Position numbers and translations under genes: made by a program. From positions 124,001-188,000 of the forward strand of contig NZ_RSFW01000002.1 of assembly GCF_003937825.1 (NCBI RefSeq): DNA of 64,000 nucleotides. Direction: 5' to 3'. The notes beneath the pieces were generated by a model that had not been told where the DNA came from, did no database searches, and saw nothing but the letters and a program-made list of their open reading frames with translations. The stretch is from Mesobacillus subterraneus. GTDB taxonomy: Bacteria > Bacillota > Bacilli > Bacillales > Cytobacillaceae. This document shows positions 1-8,073 of the stretch, in pieces. How positions within the stretch are numbered: the stretch's first letter is position 1; every line of letters begins with the position of its first letter.

Positions 1-111
1 TCATGCCCTGAACAAAAAGCACAGCATCCAGCTTCAGAGCAGGCGGTCGATGCTTTTTGGGTGAATTGGTGGAAACTCTTTCCGAGAAGTTTCTTAACCT
101 TTAAAGCATGA
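1..111 (+). CDS. C-terminal end of an unrecognised protein (partial)
   Basis: The first reading frame is open from base 1 to a TGA at 109-111 and gives 36 residues ending in a tryptophan-rich stretch (FWVNWWKLFPRSFLTFKA). The start lies outside the window. A perfect hairpin follows at 136-161, which fits a gene end. I do not recognise the family. The segment is short, so it could be chance open frame. Confidence 0.35.
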   Translation, partial: SCPEQKAQHPASEQAVDAFWVNWWKLFPRSFLTFKA

Positions 112-135
112 AGTGAAAATGATATGCGTTGAATA

Positions 136-161
136 AAGCGGTGAGGGAAGCCTCACCGCTT
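136..161. terminator. Bidirectional intrinsic terminator
   Basis: The arms AAGCGGTGAG and CTCACCGCTT are perfectly complementary around a short loop. On the minus strand the stem is followed by TTTATTC just past the stop of the 173-361 gene. On the plus strand it follows the partial gene ending at 111. Confidence 0.7.
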
Positions 162-172
162 GGTTTATGTAG

Positions 173-361
173 TCACGTATACAAGATTTCAACAAATGAT
201 GAAATCAGCAGAATTGTAACTAATATATTGATCGTCCTGAAGATCTTTGCATGTTTGTCTTCCGGGATTTCCTTTTGGATGCAGAGGGAGTCTGTAAGCT
301 TGTTTATATAGAAAAGGATGATAGCAGCAAAAAGGACAAACACGAACCAAATGGAGATCAT
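173..361 (-). CDS. Small two-helix membrane protein, unknown function
   Basis: This is a 62-residue protein with two hydrophobic segments, about residues 2-20 (ISIWFVFVLFAAIILFYI) and 44-60 (INILVTILLISSFVEIL), joined by a charged loop. The start at 361 is chosen because AAGGAGGG lies 8 bases upstream. An earlier in-frame ATG at 382 overlaps that ribosome site. It ends just before the hairpin at 136-161. I do not recognise a family; a small membrane protein is all the sequence supports. Confidence 0.6.
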   Translation of the reverse strand: MISIWFVFVLFAAIILFYINKLTDSLCIQKEIPEDKHAKIFRTINILVTILLISSFVEILYT

Positions 362-463
362 CGAAGAATCCCTCCTTATCAATCTTTTTATCTTAAATAC
401 AATAACAAATATTTAGAGAAAAAGATAGTTTTTTATGCTGGTTGAAATAGGATAAGGGAGAAG

Positions 464-668
464 GTGAATTTATTTTTTTGTGAATTTATGAGCAAAAAGG
501 AAGAAGAATAAAAAGCGGAAGGATCTGCATGAATTTCATCCGCTTTACAAGAAGGGTATATCCTTGATCCAGCCAAAACTGCAGCCAGAGGAAGTGGACA
601 ATGATTGTATTTCCCAGGAGTTATTCCTTCCTCTTATGACGGAGTTCATCGATTGCATGATGAATTAG
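464..668 (+). pseudogene. yhaI: Remnant of a YhaI-like (DUF1878) gene
   Basis: A GTG at 464 follows AAGGGAG and opens a short frame (LFFCEFMSKKEEE) that stops at 509-511. The overlapping frame from 492 runs to TAG at 666-668 and encodes DLHEFHPLYKKG...PKLQPEEV...LFLPLMTEFIDCM. From memory, B. subtilis YhaI (about 113 residues, next to hpr) ends in a segment that aligns without gaps over about 42 residues, sharing F, L, KL, E, Q, L, LM and FID-M positions. The first piece resembles YhaI's PFY...LSKEE region. About 20 residues between them and the N-terminus are missing, so I read this as a decayed gene with internal deletion and frameshift. Its end overlaps the end of scoC by 4 bases. Confidence 0.55.
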
Positions 669-1252
669 ACATACTCCTTTTCGGCTGGATCTTTTTTCTT
701 TAACGTCCCATCTTCATCTGTAAATTTGTTGTCAATGTTCGAAAATGACTTTTCGAAGATCTCCATGAAATCATCGCCGTAGATATTTCTGACGATTGCC
801 ATGATTTCAATGATATCCGGGAACTTGCCGTAAAGCTCCTTCAATGGCATAGCCCCTGAGAAGACAGCATTTTTATCAGGTTCATAGTTTTCCATCAGGG
901 CGAGCAAGATGCCTTCACCTTCTTCGGTGAGCTGGATATACGTATTCCGCTTGTCGCTTTCTTTTTTGGAAAATTTCAGATACCCGCGTTCTTCAAGCTT
1001 TTTAGAAAAATTAAAGGCAGTGGACACATGCATGACCCCAAATTTTGCTACATCCGAGATGGATGCTCCGTTTAAATGATACGCAATCCATAAAATATGG
1101 TGCTCATTGATATTCAGGTCGAATGGCTTGATCCATTGCTGCCAATCCTTCTCGACAGACTTCCATAAAGCCTTGCTCAGCTGTGCAACTCGTTGGCTAA
1201 ACATCATTGCTTCTTTCATAGAATAATTTTTATCTCCCATTCTCATATTCAC
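665..1252 (-). CDS. scoC: ScoC/Hpr transition-state regulator (MarR family)
   Basis: The 195-residue protein has a MarR winged-helix core at about residues 30-110 ([15 protein letters not shown], then a recognition helix [18 protein letters not shown]). Length and the acidic C-terminal tail fit ScoC/Hpr, which is about 203 residues in B. subtilis. Known Hpr represses extracellular protease genes, sinI and oligopeptide permeases during the shift to stationary phase. The neighbours yhaI (remnant), yhaH, trpP, serC, hit and ecs match the B. subtilis order. The gene is monocistronic by spacing, with more than 200 bases between it and the YtxH gene. Confidence 0.93.
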   Translation of the reverse strand: MNMRMGDKNYSMKEAMMFSQRVAQLSKALWKSVEKDWQQWIKPFDLNINEHHILWIAYHLNGASISDVAKFGVMHVSTAFNFSKKLEERGYLKFSKKESDKRNTYIQLTEEGEGILLALMENYEPDKNAVFSGAMPLKELYGKFPDIIEIMAIVRNIYGDDFMEIFEKSFSNIDNKFTDEDGTLKKKDPAEKEYV

Positions 1253-1482
1253 CTACTTTATTGTTTCTATTTTCATTATGCCAATAAAACAAAAATTAAT
1301 AAAGATATAAATTTACAAAATTTTTTGAATTTGTTAAATTGCATCCAAAGTCGGGGTGCAGTTATGTAGAAATTCATTGTCATAAATAAAAGGCCATTTG
1401 CATAATATATCTTTCTTGATAAAAAAGGAAAATCCTTCCCGGCAAAAAAATTTACTGAATGGAAGGATTATGCCAGCGAGTA

Positions 1483-1851
1483 TTATTCTTTTGCATTTGA
1501 TGAAGCAAGCTCGGATTCAAGCTCTTTGATGGATTCTTCAAGCTCCATCACATCTTTCTGCAGTTCAATCTTATTTGCTTCTGTTTGCATCTTCCACTCA
1601 AAAATAGCCGTTTTTACATCCGTAACAAAGGATTGGATGACATCTTTTCCTTCTTTTGAAGCAGTGGATACCGTATCCTTTAATTCAACGGCGGCTTCCT
1701 TGATATCTTTGATTGAACCCATGAACTCATTCTTATTTGCTATAAGGGTTCTTCTTGTTTCATAACCTGATTTCGGAGCTGCCAGCAGGGTGGCGATCCC
1801 GGCTGCAACACCGCCTGCGAGCATTCCCATTAACAATGATTTCGTCTTCAT
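1483..1851 (-). CDS. yhaH: YtxH-family general-stress-type protein (YhaH)
   Basis: The 122-residue protein starts with one membrane helix carrying the YtxH signature (MLAGGVAAGIATLLAAPKSG, about residues 7-28). A long amphipathic, coiled-coil-like region rich in Lys, Glu and Val follows to the end. I chose the ATG at 1851 because GAGGTGG sits 7 bases upstream; a longer frame to 1944 lacks a ribosome site. YhaH occupies this position between hpr and trpP in B. subtilis, and the family is often sigma-B controlled. No sigma-B promoter was confirmed here. The molecular role of the family is unknown. Confidence 0.85.
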   Translation of the reverse strand: MKTKSLLMGMLAGGVAAGIATLLAAPKSGYETRRTLIANKNEFMGSIKDIKEAAVELKDTVSTASKEGKDVIQSFVTDVKTAIFEWKMQTEANKIELQKDVMELEESIKELESELASSNAKE

Positions 1852-2023
1852 AGTTAAACCACCTCTACATTTTTCCTGTATATGTTCTCCAAAAGGATGG
1901 AAATTCCTCTTTCCTTCTATATTTAATTTCCTATTCTCGGTCAAATAAACGTACTAAGCTTCATAGGCTTAAATTAACAGGCATAAAGATAAAGTAAATT
2001 TACGTGCAGGAAGGAGTGGGGGA

Positions 2024-2215
2024 GTGGGGATTTTTATAAGCATGGTGTTTCTGGTCAGCATTGGCTTCTTTATTGGGGCGGTCCATAATCTCCTTTCATT
2101 AAAGAAACCAGGTATGTATCCTCCAAAGGCGCTTTTACGGAAGAGGGCAGGATCACTGGCAGGCGGAGGGGCAATTCTGCTGCTGATCGGGGTCATTTTC
2201 TCGGCATTTCATTAA
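2024..2215 (+). CDS. Small membrane protein, unknown function
   Basis: The 63-residue protein has two hydrophobic helices, about residues 2-23 (IFISMVFLVSIGFFIGAVHNLL) and 45-62 (GGGAILLLIGVIFSAFH). A basic linker (KKPGMYPPKALLRKRAG) separates them. The GTG start at 2024 has AAGGAG seven bases upstream, a strong reason to accept it. It is transcribed opposite to its neighbours, between yhaH and trpP. I do not recognise the family. Confidence 0.65.
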   Translation: MGIFISMVFLVSIGFFIGAVHNLLSLKKPGMYPPKALLRKRAGSLAGGGAILLLIGVIFSAFH

Positions 2216-2319
2216 TGAGGTTTTTTTAGAAAATAGGTTGCAAAGGAGCAGCCCCGGAAGTTTTCAAGAAACTATTTGGAGACGAATGTAACTTTGATTA
2301 GTAAAATCTATGTGATGAA

Positions 2320-2354
2320 TAAAATAAAGCCCCTGTCCGGAGTGGACAGGGGCT
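2320..2354 (-). terminator. Intrinsic terminator of trpP
   Basis: An 11-bp stem AGCCCCTGTCC / GGACAGGGGCT (2328-2354) lies directly after the trpP stop. On the minus strand it is followed by TTTATTTTATT. Confidence 0.85.
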
Positions 2355-2358
2355 GTCA

Positions 2359-2880
2359 TTATGCATTCAATTCTGTCAGTTTCGCTCTTTTGAAAATATT
2401 CGTTGCTACTGGATACAGGATCGCCATAAAGACTGCATTGAAGGCTGCTGCAGGCAGGACTACTGCTGCAAACAGGGCCGCAAATGGACCTGGCAGGCCG
2501 ACAAGGAAATAGGCTGAACCAAGGAAAACAATACCTGAAACAATGGTTCCGATCGCTGTAAGAACAGTTGCTGTATAGACGGATGACTTCAGATTTTTAA
2601 GTGCCATAAGAACCCCAAAAAAGACGAATGCCGTCACAGGCTTATCGATCATATTTGGAACAAGGCCTCCCGGAAAGGTGGTGGTCAATCCGGAAATCAA
2701 TCCGGTTACAGCTCCGACTAATAATACACTCTTCTTGTCAGGGAAAAGGATGATTCCCAGGAACATCATGGTCAGCATCATATCAGGCTTCATCCCCAGG
2801 AAGAAACCGGGTATGACCGCGTGAAGTACTGCCCCCATTCCCACCAAAAGTGACAAGGCAACAAGGTTTTTCGTATTCAT
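2359..2880 (-). CDS. trpP: Tryptophan transporter TrpP
   Basis: The 173-residue integral membrane protein has about five hydrophobic segments and starts MNTKNLVALSLLVGMGAVLH. Size, the MKPDMMLTMMFLGIILFP segment and position between yhaH and serC identify TrpP (YhaG), a tryptophan importer. The leader immediately upstream carries an array of GAG/TAG triplets typical of TRAP targets that reaches into the ribosome site, so translation should be blocked when tryptophan is plentiful. A terminator follows at 2320-2354 and a sigma-A-like promoter lies at 2963-2990. TRAP itself (mtrB) is not in this window. Confidence 0.9.
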   Translation of the reverse strand: MNTKNLVALSLLVGMGAVLHAVIPGFFLGMKPDMMLTMMFLGIILFPDKKSVLLVGAVTGLISGLTTTFPGGLVPNMIDKPVTAFVFFGVLMALKNLKSSVYTATVLTAIGTIVSGIVFLGSAYFLVGLPGPFAALFAAVVLPAAAFNAVFMAILYPVATNIFKRAKLTELNA

Positions 2881-2935
2881 TTCTCATCTCTCCTCTGCTA
2901 ATCTATCTAGCTATTGCTCCTCCTGCAGTGCTCTC
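2881..2935 (-). promoter_or_regulatory. TRAP-binding site overlapping the trpP ribosome site
   Basis: Read on the minus strand, the leader just before the trpP ATG is packed with (G/T)AG triplets. Those whose plus-strand complements start at 2883, 2888, 2893, 2898 and 2903 recur every 5 bases (triplet plus two spacer bases). More follow at 2907 or 2911, 2917, 2920 and 2931. Eleven-subunit TRAP wraps such triplets spaced by 2-3 bases. Because the triplets include the GAGGAG Shine-Dalgarno, bound TRAP would block ribosome entry, as described for B. subtilis trpP (yhaG). Confidence 0.8.
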
Positions 2936-2962
2936 TGTGCCTGCAGCGAAAAGCTTGGTACA

Positions 2963-2990
2963 ATTATAACACATATTTAATTGACGTAAA
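2963..2990 (-). promoter_or_regulatory. Sigma-A-type promoter of trpP
   Basis: The minus strand shows TTTACG (2985-2990), a 16-bp spacer, and a perfect TATAAT (2963-2968). A start near 2957 gives a leader of about 75 bases that contains the complete TRAP triplet array. Confidence 0.65.
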
Positions 2991-3003
2991 GAAAAATTAT
3001 CTG

Positions 3004-4086
3004 TTAATTTCGCCGCCTGAAATCATTCATGAATCCTGCCAATTTCTCCACATGCTCGAGCGGAACAGCATTATAAATGGACGCCCGGCAGCCGCCGACA
3101 GACCTGTGGCCAGCAAGACCGATAAAACCGGATTCTTCTGCTTCATGGAGGAAGGAAGCCGTCAAGTCGTCGCTTTCCAAAGTAAAGGTTACGTTCATCA
3201 ATGAGCGGCTTTCCAACTCTGCATGTCCCGTGTAGAACCCGCTGCTCCGGTCAATCGCATCGTAAAGCAATGCGGCCTTCTGTTTGTTCATAAGTTCAAG
3301 CCTGGATACACCGCCCAGTTCTTCAGCCCATTCAAGGACAAGCATCAAAAAATAGACAGATAAAGTTGGAGGTGTATTATAGAGAGACCCCGAAGAAGCG
3401 TGAACCTGGTAATTGAGCATCGAAGGCAGCTCTTTCTTTGAGCGCTTCAGCAAATCTTTTTGCAGGATGACGACAGTCACTCCGGATGGCCCTAGGTTTT
3501 TCTGGGCACCTGCGTAGATGAGGCCATAGTTTGAAAGATTGATAGGACGGCTCAGTATATCGCTGGACATGTCGGCTACCAGCGGGACCCTCATGTCTTC
3601 AGGGAAAGAGTGCCATTGAGTTCCAAAAATCGTATTGTTGGTCGTGATGTGGAGGTAGGAGGCGTCTGCTGATACATTGATCTCTGAGATGTCGGGAATG
3701 GCCTTGTAATTAGAATCTTTGGAAGACGCTGCCGGTACTGCATTTCCGATTTTCTGCGCTTCCTTCAGCGCTTTTTCCGACCAGGTGCCAGTCATGACGT
3801 ACCCGGCAGTCGAACCTTCCTCCAGCAGGTTCATGGGAACCATTGTAAACTGAAGGCTTGCACCGCCCTGAAGAAACAGGATCTCATAATCATCCGGGAT
3901 AGAGAGAAGATTGCGCAACAGTGAATTTGTCCGATCATTGATTTCCTCGAATTCCTTGCTGCGGTGGCTGAATTCCATAACCCCCATCCCGCTTCCCTGA
4001 TAATTCATCATCTCTTTTTGGGCCCTCTTCAATACAGCCTCTGGCAATGCAGCCGGCCCAGCGTTAAAATTCAAAGCACGTTTCAC
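3004..4086 (-). CDS. serC: Phosphoserine aminotransferase SerC
   Basis: The 360-residue class V aminotransferase makes 3-phosphoserine from 3-phosphohydroxypyruvate and glutamate with pyridoxal phosphate, the second step of serine synthesis. The N-terminus RALNFNAGPAALP is the family signature and GAQKNLGPSG holds the PLP-binding lysine (K196). The C-terminal GHRSVGGCRASIYNA segment is also typical. I chose the GTG at 4086 because GGGGGG lies 7 bases upstream and the protein then starts like other SerC proteins; the frame extends to an unsupported ATG at 4116. It lies upstream of trpP on the same strand, but trpP has its own promoter. Confidence 0.95.
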   Translation of the reverse strand: MKRALNFNAGPAALPEAVLKRAQKEMMNYQGSGMGVMEFSHRSKEFEEINDRTNSLLRNLLSIPDDYEILFLQGGASLQFTMVPMNLLEEGSTAGYVMTGTWSEKALKEAQKIGNAVPAASSKDSNYKAIPDISEINVSADASYLHITTNNTIFGTQWHSFPEDMRVPLVADMSSDILSRPINLSNYGLIYAGAQKNLGPSGVTVVILQKDLLKRSKKELPSMLNYQVHASSGSLYNTPPTLSVYFLMLVLEWAEELGGVSRLELMNKQKAALLYDAIDRSSGFYTGHAELESRSLMNVTFTLESDDLTASFLHEAEESGFIGLAGHRSVGGCRASIYNAVPLEHVEKLAGFMNDFRRRN

Positions 4087-4220
4087 AGCAAATCCCCCCA
4101 GATAAAAATACGGCATTTCGTTAATGGATTAAAGTTATTATCATGCTACCAGAAAAAGAAAAGAAATTCTAATGTTTTCAGAAAAATTAATTTTATCCAG
4201 TAATAAGTTTACTGCCAAAT

Positions 4221-4247
4221 AAAAAAACTTCCGCTGATGCGGAAGTC
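4221..4247 (-). terminator. Intrinsic terminator of hit
   Basis: The stem ACTTCCGC / GCGGAAGT with a 4-base loop starts one base past the hit stop codon. On the minus strand it is followed by seven T. Confidence 0.85.
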
Positions 4248-4666
4248 TAAATTTTGCTGTTGATTTCAGCGGCGATTTTTTGGTAATCGTCAGGTGTATA
4301 TTCATCCTGATGTGTTTTCCAGACTGCACCGAAGCCGTCTCCTTTTCCGTAGCGTGGAATTAAATGCATGTGAAAGTGGAAGACCGACTGGCCTGCTGCT
4401 TCTCCGTTATTCTGCAGAACATTTAAACCAATGGGTTCATAGGCCGACTTAATGGCATTAGCAATTTTCGGAACGGCTTTGAACACATTTGCAGCAACTT
4501 CGTCAGTTAATTCATAGACATTTTCTTTATGTACTTTCGGAATCACGAGCGTGTGGCCCTTTGTCACCTGGCTGATATCCAGGAAAGCAAGGACGTTCTC
4601 ATCTTCATAGACCTTCGCAGACGGAATGTCGCCATTGATGATCTTGCAAAAAATACAATCACTCAT
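4247..4666 (-). CDS. hit: HIT-family nucleotide hydrolase Hit
   Basis: The 139-residue protein carries the histidine triad HFHMHLIPR (H97, H99, H101), which cleaves nucleoside phosphoramidates or other nucleotide conjugates. An N-terminal CIFC pair is typical of zinc-binding bacterial members. The ATG at 4666 is chosen because the family begins at or just before this CxxC motif and an AAAGGG site precedes it; the frame is open to 4732 without support. As in B. subtilis it lies next to, and divergent from, the ecs operon. The physiological substrate is not known. Confidence 0.9.
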   Translation of the reverse strand: MSDCIFCKIINGDIPSAKVYEDENVLAFLDISQVTKGHTLVIPKVHKENVYELTDEVAANVFKAVPKIANAIKSAYEPIGLNVLQNNGEAAGQSVFHFHMHLIPRYGKGDGFGAVWKTHQDEYTPDDYQKIAAEINSKI

Positions 4667-4746
4667 TTTCTTCACCCTTTCAGCATTCTTCACGCTCCGG
4701 ATCACCATTGCGCTTTTTTGGTATTTTATCACATTTCGCCAATATT

Positions 4747-4787
4747 AATAAAGAAAGAAAGGACAGGATCCGCATGGAATCCTGTCC
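4747..4787 (-). terminator. Orphan minus-strand terminator between hit and ecsA
   Basis: GGACAGGAT pairs with ATCCTGTCC (4761-4787). The minus strand continues into CTTTCTTTCTTTATT. No intact minus-strand gene lies to its right, so it probably ended a gene now decayed in 4800-5120. Confidence 0.55.
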
Positions 4788-4844
4788 CTGAAGGGGGAAC
4801 TGACTACTGTTCATTGACGTTCTCAGCAGGTTTACCTTTGATAA

Positions 4845-5116
4845 ACACCTCATTTGTCAATTCATTTGAATTTACAAAAATGATGGGTTATTCAGTACCT
4901 GGTTCAATCGGACCATCCCCTGTCTGCTTTAGTCGGTTTCACAACTTATAAAGCGGGAAGTGATCTGCGACACACACCTCATTTCAAAATGTGGAGTGGT
5001 GTTACTGAACGGCTGGGTTAACATTTACGTAGCGCAATGCAACCATCCCCTTGTTTGAACGTTGAAATCAGTGTGCTTATAAATCGAAAAATATGTCTTT
5101 AACAGACACCTCATTT
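4845..5116. repeat. Degenerate ~130-bp tandem repeats, likely decayed coding sequence
   Basis: The 591-base gap between hit and ecsA has no intact gene. The motif ACACCTCATTT recurs at 4845, 4974 and 5106 (spacing 129 and 132) and ACCATCCCC at 4912 and 5042 (spacing 130). These look like three worn copies of a unit near 130 bp. On the minus strand each ACACCTCATTT copy reads NEV, followed by FIKGKPAENV, CVADHFPLYKL or SVKDIFFDL, and each run ends quickly at a stop. Together with the orphan terminator at 4747-4787 this suggests a dead repeat-containing minus-strand gene. Confidence 0.45.
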
Positions 5117-5257
5117 CGAATTATTGCTTGTTTCCCCTTCATAAATTATGATGCCCCGTTTATCTGGTTATATGCTAAAAAAAGTTGAAGCTTTTCCTTA
5201 TGAAGACGGATTTGTTAAAATAGCGGTACACGAATATGAAGCGGAAGGGCGTTGTAG

Positions 5258-5998
5258 ATGACTTTATTGGAAATCAATCACGTGACCGGAGGATACACAC
5301 GGAATCCGGTCTTGAAAAATGTCAGCTTCACTGTAAACAGAAATGAAATCGTTGGCCTGATCGGTCTCAATGGTGCTGGGAAAAGTACGACCATCAAGCA
5401 TGTCATTGGCCTCATGGAACCCCATCAGGGAGATATCAAGATCAATGGCAAGACCTTCATTGAGGACAGGGAAGAATATAGGAAAGAATTCACGTTTGTA
5501 CCGGAAACACCTATTTTATATGATGAATTGACGCTTGAGGAGCATCTGCGCATAACTGCGATGGCCTATGGTCTTGATGAAAGAGAATATAAGCAGCGCA
5601 TTGAAGCGTTGTTGAAAGAATTCCGGATGAGCAAACGGCTGAAATGGTTCCCTGCTCATTTCTCCAAAGGCATGAAGCAAAAGGTAATGATCATGTGTGC
5701 TTTCCTGGTCCAGCCATCCCTTTATATTGTGGATGAACCATTTGTAGGGCTCGATCCACTTGGGATTCAATCCTTGCTTGACTTGATGAATCAGATGAAG
5801 GAAAGCGGAGCGGGCATTTTAATGTCCACGCATATACTGGCTACAGCGGAGCGGTACTGTGATCGTTTTGTCATCCTGCATAACGGAGAAGTAAGGGCCC
5901 AGGGGACACTCCTAGAGCTTCGCGAGCAGTTCAAAATGCCTGGCGCCACTTTGGACGACCTGTATATCCAGCTGACGAAGGAAGAAGACTATGTTTAA
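5258..5998 (+). CDS. ecsA: ABC transporter ATP-binding protein EcsA
   Basis: The 246-residue ATPase has Walker A GLNGAGKST (residues 36-44), a signature region FSKGMKQKVM near residue 138 and Walker B LYIVDEPF near 158. It overlaps ecsB by 8 bases. In B. subtilis EcsAB is needed for competence, sporulation, exoprotein secretion and intramembrane proteolysis by RasP. The exported substrate is thought to be peptide-like but is not settled. The start at 5258 follows GGAAGGG. Confidence 0.95.
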   Translation: MTLLEINHVTGGYTRNPVLKNVSFTVNRNEIVGLIGLNGAGKSTTIKHVIGLMEPHQGDIKINGKTFIEDREEYRKEFTFVPETPILYDELTLEEHLRITAMAYGLDEREYKQRIEALLKEFRMSKRLKWFPAHFSKGMKQKVMIMCAFLVQPSLYIVDEPFVGLDPLGIQSLLDLMNQMKESGAGILMSTHILATAERYCDRFVILHNGEVRAQGTLLELREQFKMPGATLDDLYIQLTKEEDYV

Positions 5999-7202
5999 TC
6001 CACAGAACTTATGGAGAGAGCGTTTTAGCGCTTTTTCCAAGGAAACAGGCAGTTATTTACGCTATATTTTCAACGGGCATTTAGTGATCGTCGTCCTCTT
6101 TTTATTGGGAACAGCGGCCTTCTATTACCAGGAATGGATTGACACTCTGCAGCCGGACTTCCCGGCAGCCTGGGTCACGGCGCTGATCCTTGCGGCTGTC
6201 CTTACATATAGCCCAATCCAGACATTTTTGACAGAGGCTGATAAAATATTTCTTTTGCCGCTTGAAACGAAGCTTGCGGATTACTTCAGGAAATCGAGAA
6301 TATTCAGCCTTAGTTTGCAATCATATTTACTGCTGCTGATCCTGGCAGTGCTTATGCCGCTTCATGTAAAAGTGCATGGAGCCGATTTCAAGTCATTTTT
6401 CATTCTGCTGCTGGTAGTTGTTCTTATTAAGATGGTCAATATAATGATTCGCTGGAAAGTCCTGCATTTCATTGAATCGAGCACGAAGCTGACAGACAGC
6501 GTCATTCGTTTCTCTGTCAATGCAGTGCTGCTGTACTTCCTGTTCTCAGGGGCTCATCTTGTTTTCACCGCCATTCCAGCAGTCATTCTTGGTCTCCTTT
6601 ATGTCTATTATAAAAAACAGACAAAAGATAAGGGGCTCAAATGGGAGCAGTTAATCGAGGATGAAGAAAGGCGCATGAATGGGTTTTACCGGGTAGCCAA
6701 CCTGTTTACAGACGTACCGAAACTGCGGGATCGCACGAAAAGGCGCAGATGGCTGGACTGGCTTGTCAATATTGTGCCATACCGGCAGGATCTTACGTTC
6801 AGTCAGCTTTACTTGAGGACTTTTGCGAGGGCCGGTGATTATTTTGGTCTGTTCGTGCGTCTCACCTTTATCGGCGGAGCGGCATTGTACTTTTTAACAT
6901 ATGGCCCTGGACAAATCCTGATTGCTTTGCTTTTTATCTATTTGACAGGATTCCAGCTGCTTCCACTATGGAACCATCACGAGAACAAGCTGTGGATCAA
7001 TCTTTATCCATTATCAGAAAAAGTAAGAAAGAAATCGTACACCACTTTGCTTTTTACTATCTTGACGGTTCAGTCAGCGTTATTTGCAGCGATCGTACTG
7101 TTAAAAGGAGACTGGTTCTTCGGGCTGCTACTGTTGGCTGCCGGAATTGCCTTTTCCTTGTTCTTTGTTTATTTTTACAGCCAAAGAAAGCTTAAATCGT
7201 AA
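5991..7202 (+). CDS. ecsB: ABC transporter membrane protein EcsB
   Basis: The 403-residue membrane protein has hydrophobic helices clustered at about residues 25-70, 98-140 and 165-205. After a charged cytoplasmic loop (about 210-265) there are further helices to the C-terminus. This matches EcsB, the membrane partner of EcsA. It starts inside the end of ecsA with AAGGA upstream, so the two are translationally coupled. A terminator follows, which separates it from ecsC. Confidence 0.93.
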   Translation: MFNPQNLWRERFSAFSKETGSYLRYIFNGHLVIVVLFLLGTAAFYYQEWIDTLQPDFPAAWVTALILAAVLTYSPIQTFLTEADKIFLLPLETKLADYFRKSRIFSLSLQSYLLLLILAVLMPLHVKVHGADFKSFFILLLVVVLIKMVNIMIRWKVLHFIESSTKLTDSVIRFSVNAVLLYFLFSGAHLVFTAIPAVILGLLYVYYKKQTKDKGLKWEQLIEDEERRMNGFYRVANLFTDVPKLRDRTKRRRWLDWLVNIVPYRQDLTFSQLYLRTFARAGDYFGLFVRLTFIGGAALYFLTYGPGQILIALLFIYLTGFQLLPLWNHHENKLWINLYPLSEKVRKKSYTTLLFTILTVQSALFAAIVLLKGDWFFGLLLLAAGIAFSLFFVYFYSQRKLKS

Positions 7203-7206
7203 TCAG

Positions 7207-7252
7207 AATCCTTTTCGTAAATGCTCAATGCTTTTATGAAAAGGATTTTTTT
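7207..7252 (+). terminator. Intrinsic terminator of ecsAB
   Basis: AATCCTTTTC pairs with GAAAAGGATT across a 20-base loop and is followed by a run of T, 5 bases after the ecsB stop. Confidence 0.75.
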
Positions 7253-7303
7253 GAAACCAAATATTGGTTGCTGCGTATAAGTAAAAACAAGGAGTGAATT
7301 GCT

Positions 7304-8026
7304 GTGAACGAATATGAATTAAAGATATATGAAGAAATTGTTGAATGGAAAAGAAAACTGAAGAAACGTTCTGGAGTCCTGGCGCGTGTCTCAAAGAAGG
7401 CACAAACAAAAGTCAATCAGGTAATCCCTGAAAAAGTCCATCAAATCCTGACGGAAAGCGTTAAAAACATGGTCAAGGCCACGCTTGCCGGATCCAATCT
7501 GACGACGAAGAAGCAGCAGGGAGCAGGAAAGAGCCTTGCGGAAAAAGATGAACTGCTTCAGAAAAAGCTGGCAGGCTTCAGGAAGACAGCCGCCGTAGAG
7601 GGAGCAGGAACCGGAGCCGGTGGAATCCTCCTCGGCATGGCCGATTTCCCATTGCTGTTATCAATTAAAATGAAATTCCTTTTTGAGGCAGCTTCCATAT
7701 ATGGCTTCGATCCATCGAAATATGAGGAAAGACTCTACATCCTCCATGTGTTCCAGCTAGCATTCTCTAGCGATGAGAAGCGGAAAGAGATATTGGATAA
7801 GGTGGAAAATTGGGAATCCAGGAAGACTGAGCTGCTTGAACTGGACTGGCAGGACTTCCAGCAGGAGTACAGGGACTATATCGATTTTGTCAAAATGCTG
7901 CAGATGATTCCTGGGGTCGGTGCAGTAGTCGGGGCATATGCCAACTACAATCTGCTCGATCAGCTAGGAGAAACCGCTATGAACGCCTATCGAATGAGAA
8001 TTTTGGAAACACCGCCTCGGATTTGA
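7304..8026 (+). CDS. ecsC: EcsC family protein
   Basis: The 240-residue protein belongs to the EcsC family: an amphipathic N-terminal half, then a glycine-rich hydrophobic stretch (EGAGTGAGGILLGMADFPLLLSIKMKFLF, about residues 100-128). A second hydrophobic segment lies near MIPGVGAVVGAYANYNLLDQLG at the end. The function is unknown even in B. subtilis, where it is the third ecs gene. The GTG start at 7304 has AAGGAG upstream. The terminator between ecsB and this gene suggests its own promoter or read-through. The 52-bp tandem array begins about 50 bases after its stop. Confidence 0.9.
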   Translation: MNEYELKIYEEIVEWKRKLKKRSGVLARVSKKAQTKVNQVIPEKVHQILTESVKNMVKATLAGSNLTTKKQQGAGKSLAEKDELLQKKLAGFRKTAAVEGAGTGAGGILLGMADFPLLLSIKMKFLFEAASIYGFDPSKYEERLYILHVFQLAFSSDEKRKEILDKVENWESRKTELLELDWQDFQQEYRDYIDFVKMLQMIPGVGAVVGAYANYNLLDQLGETAMNAYRMRILETPPRI

Positions 8027-8073
8027 TTATGATGGCGTGATTGGAGTCCGGATTTTGCGGTACCTGTGTTTTT

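Noticed and set aside
4529-4951. 140-residue open frame on the plus strand
   Set aside because: Its first half is antisense to hit and the rest runs through degenerate repeats; no ribosome site and no protein-like pattern.
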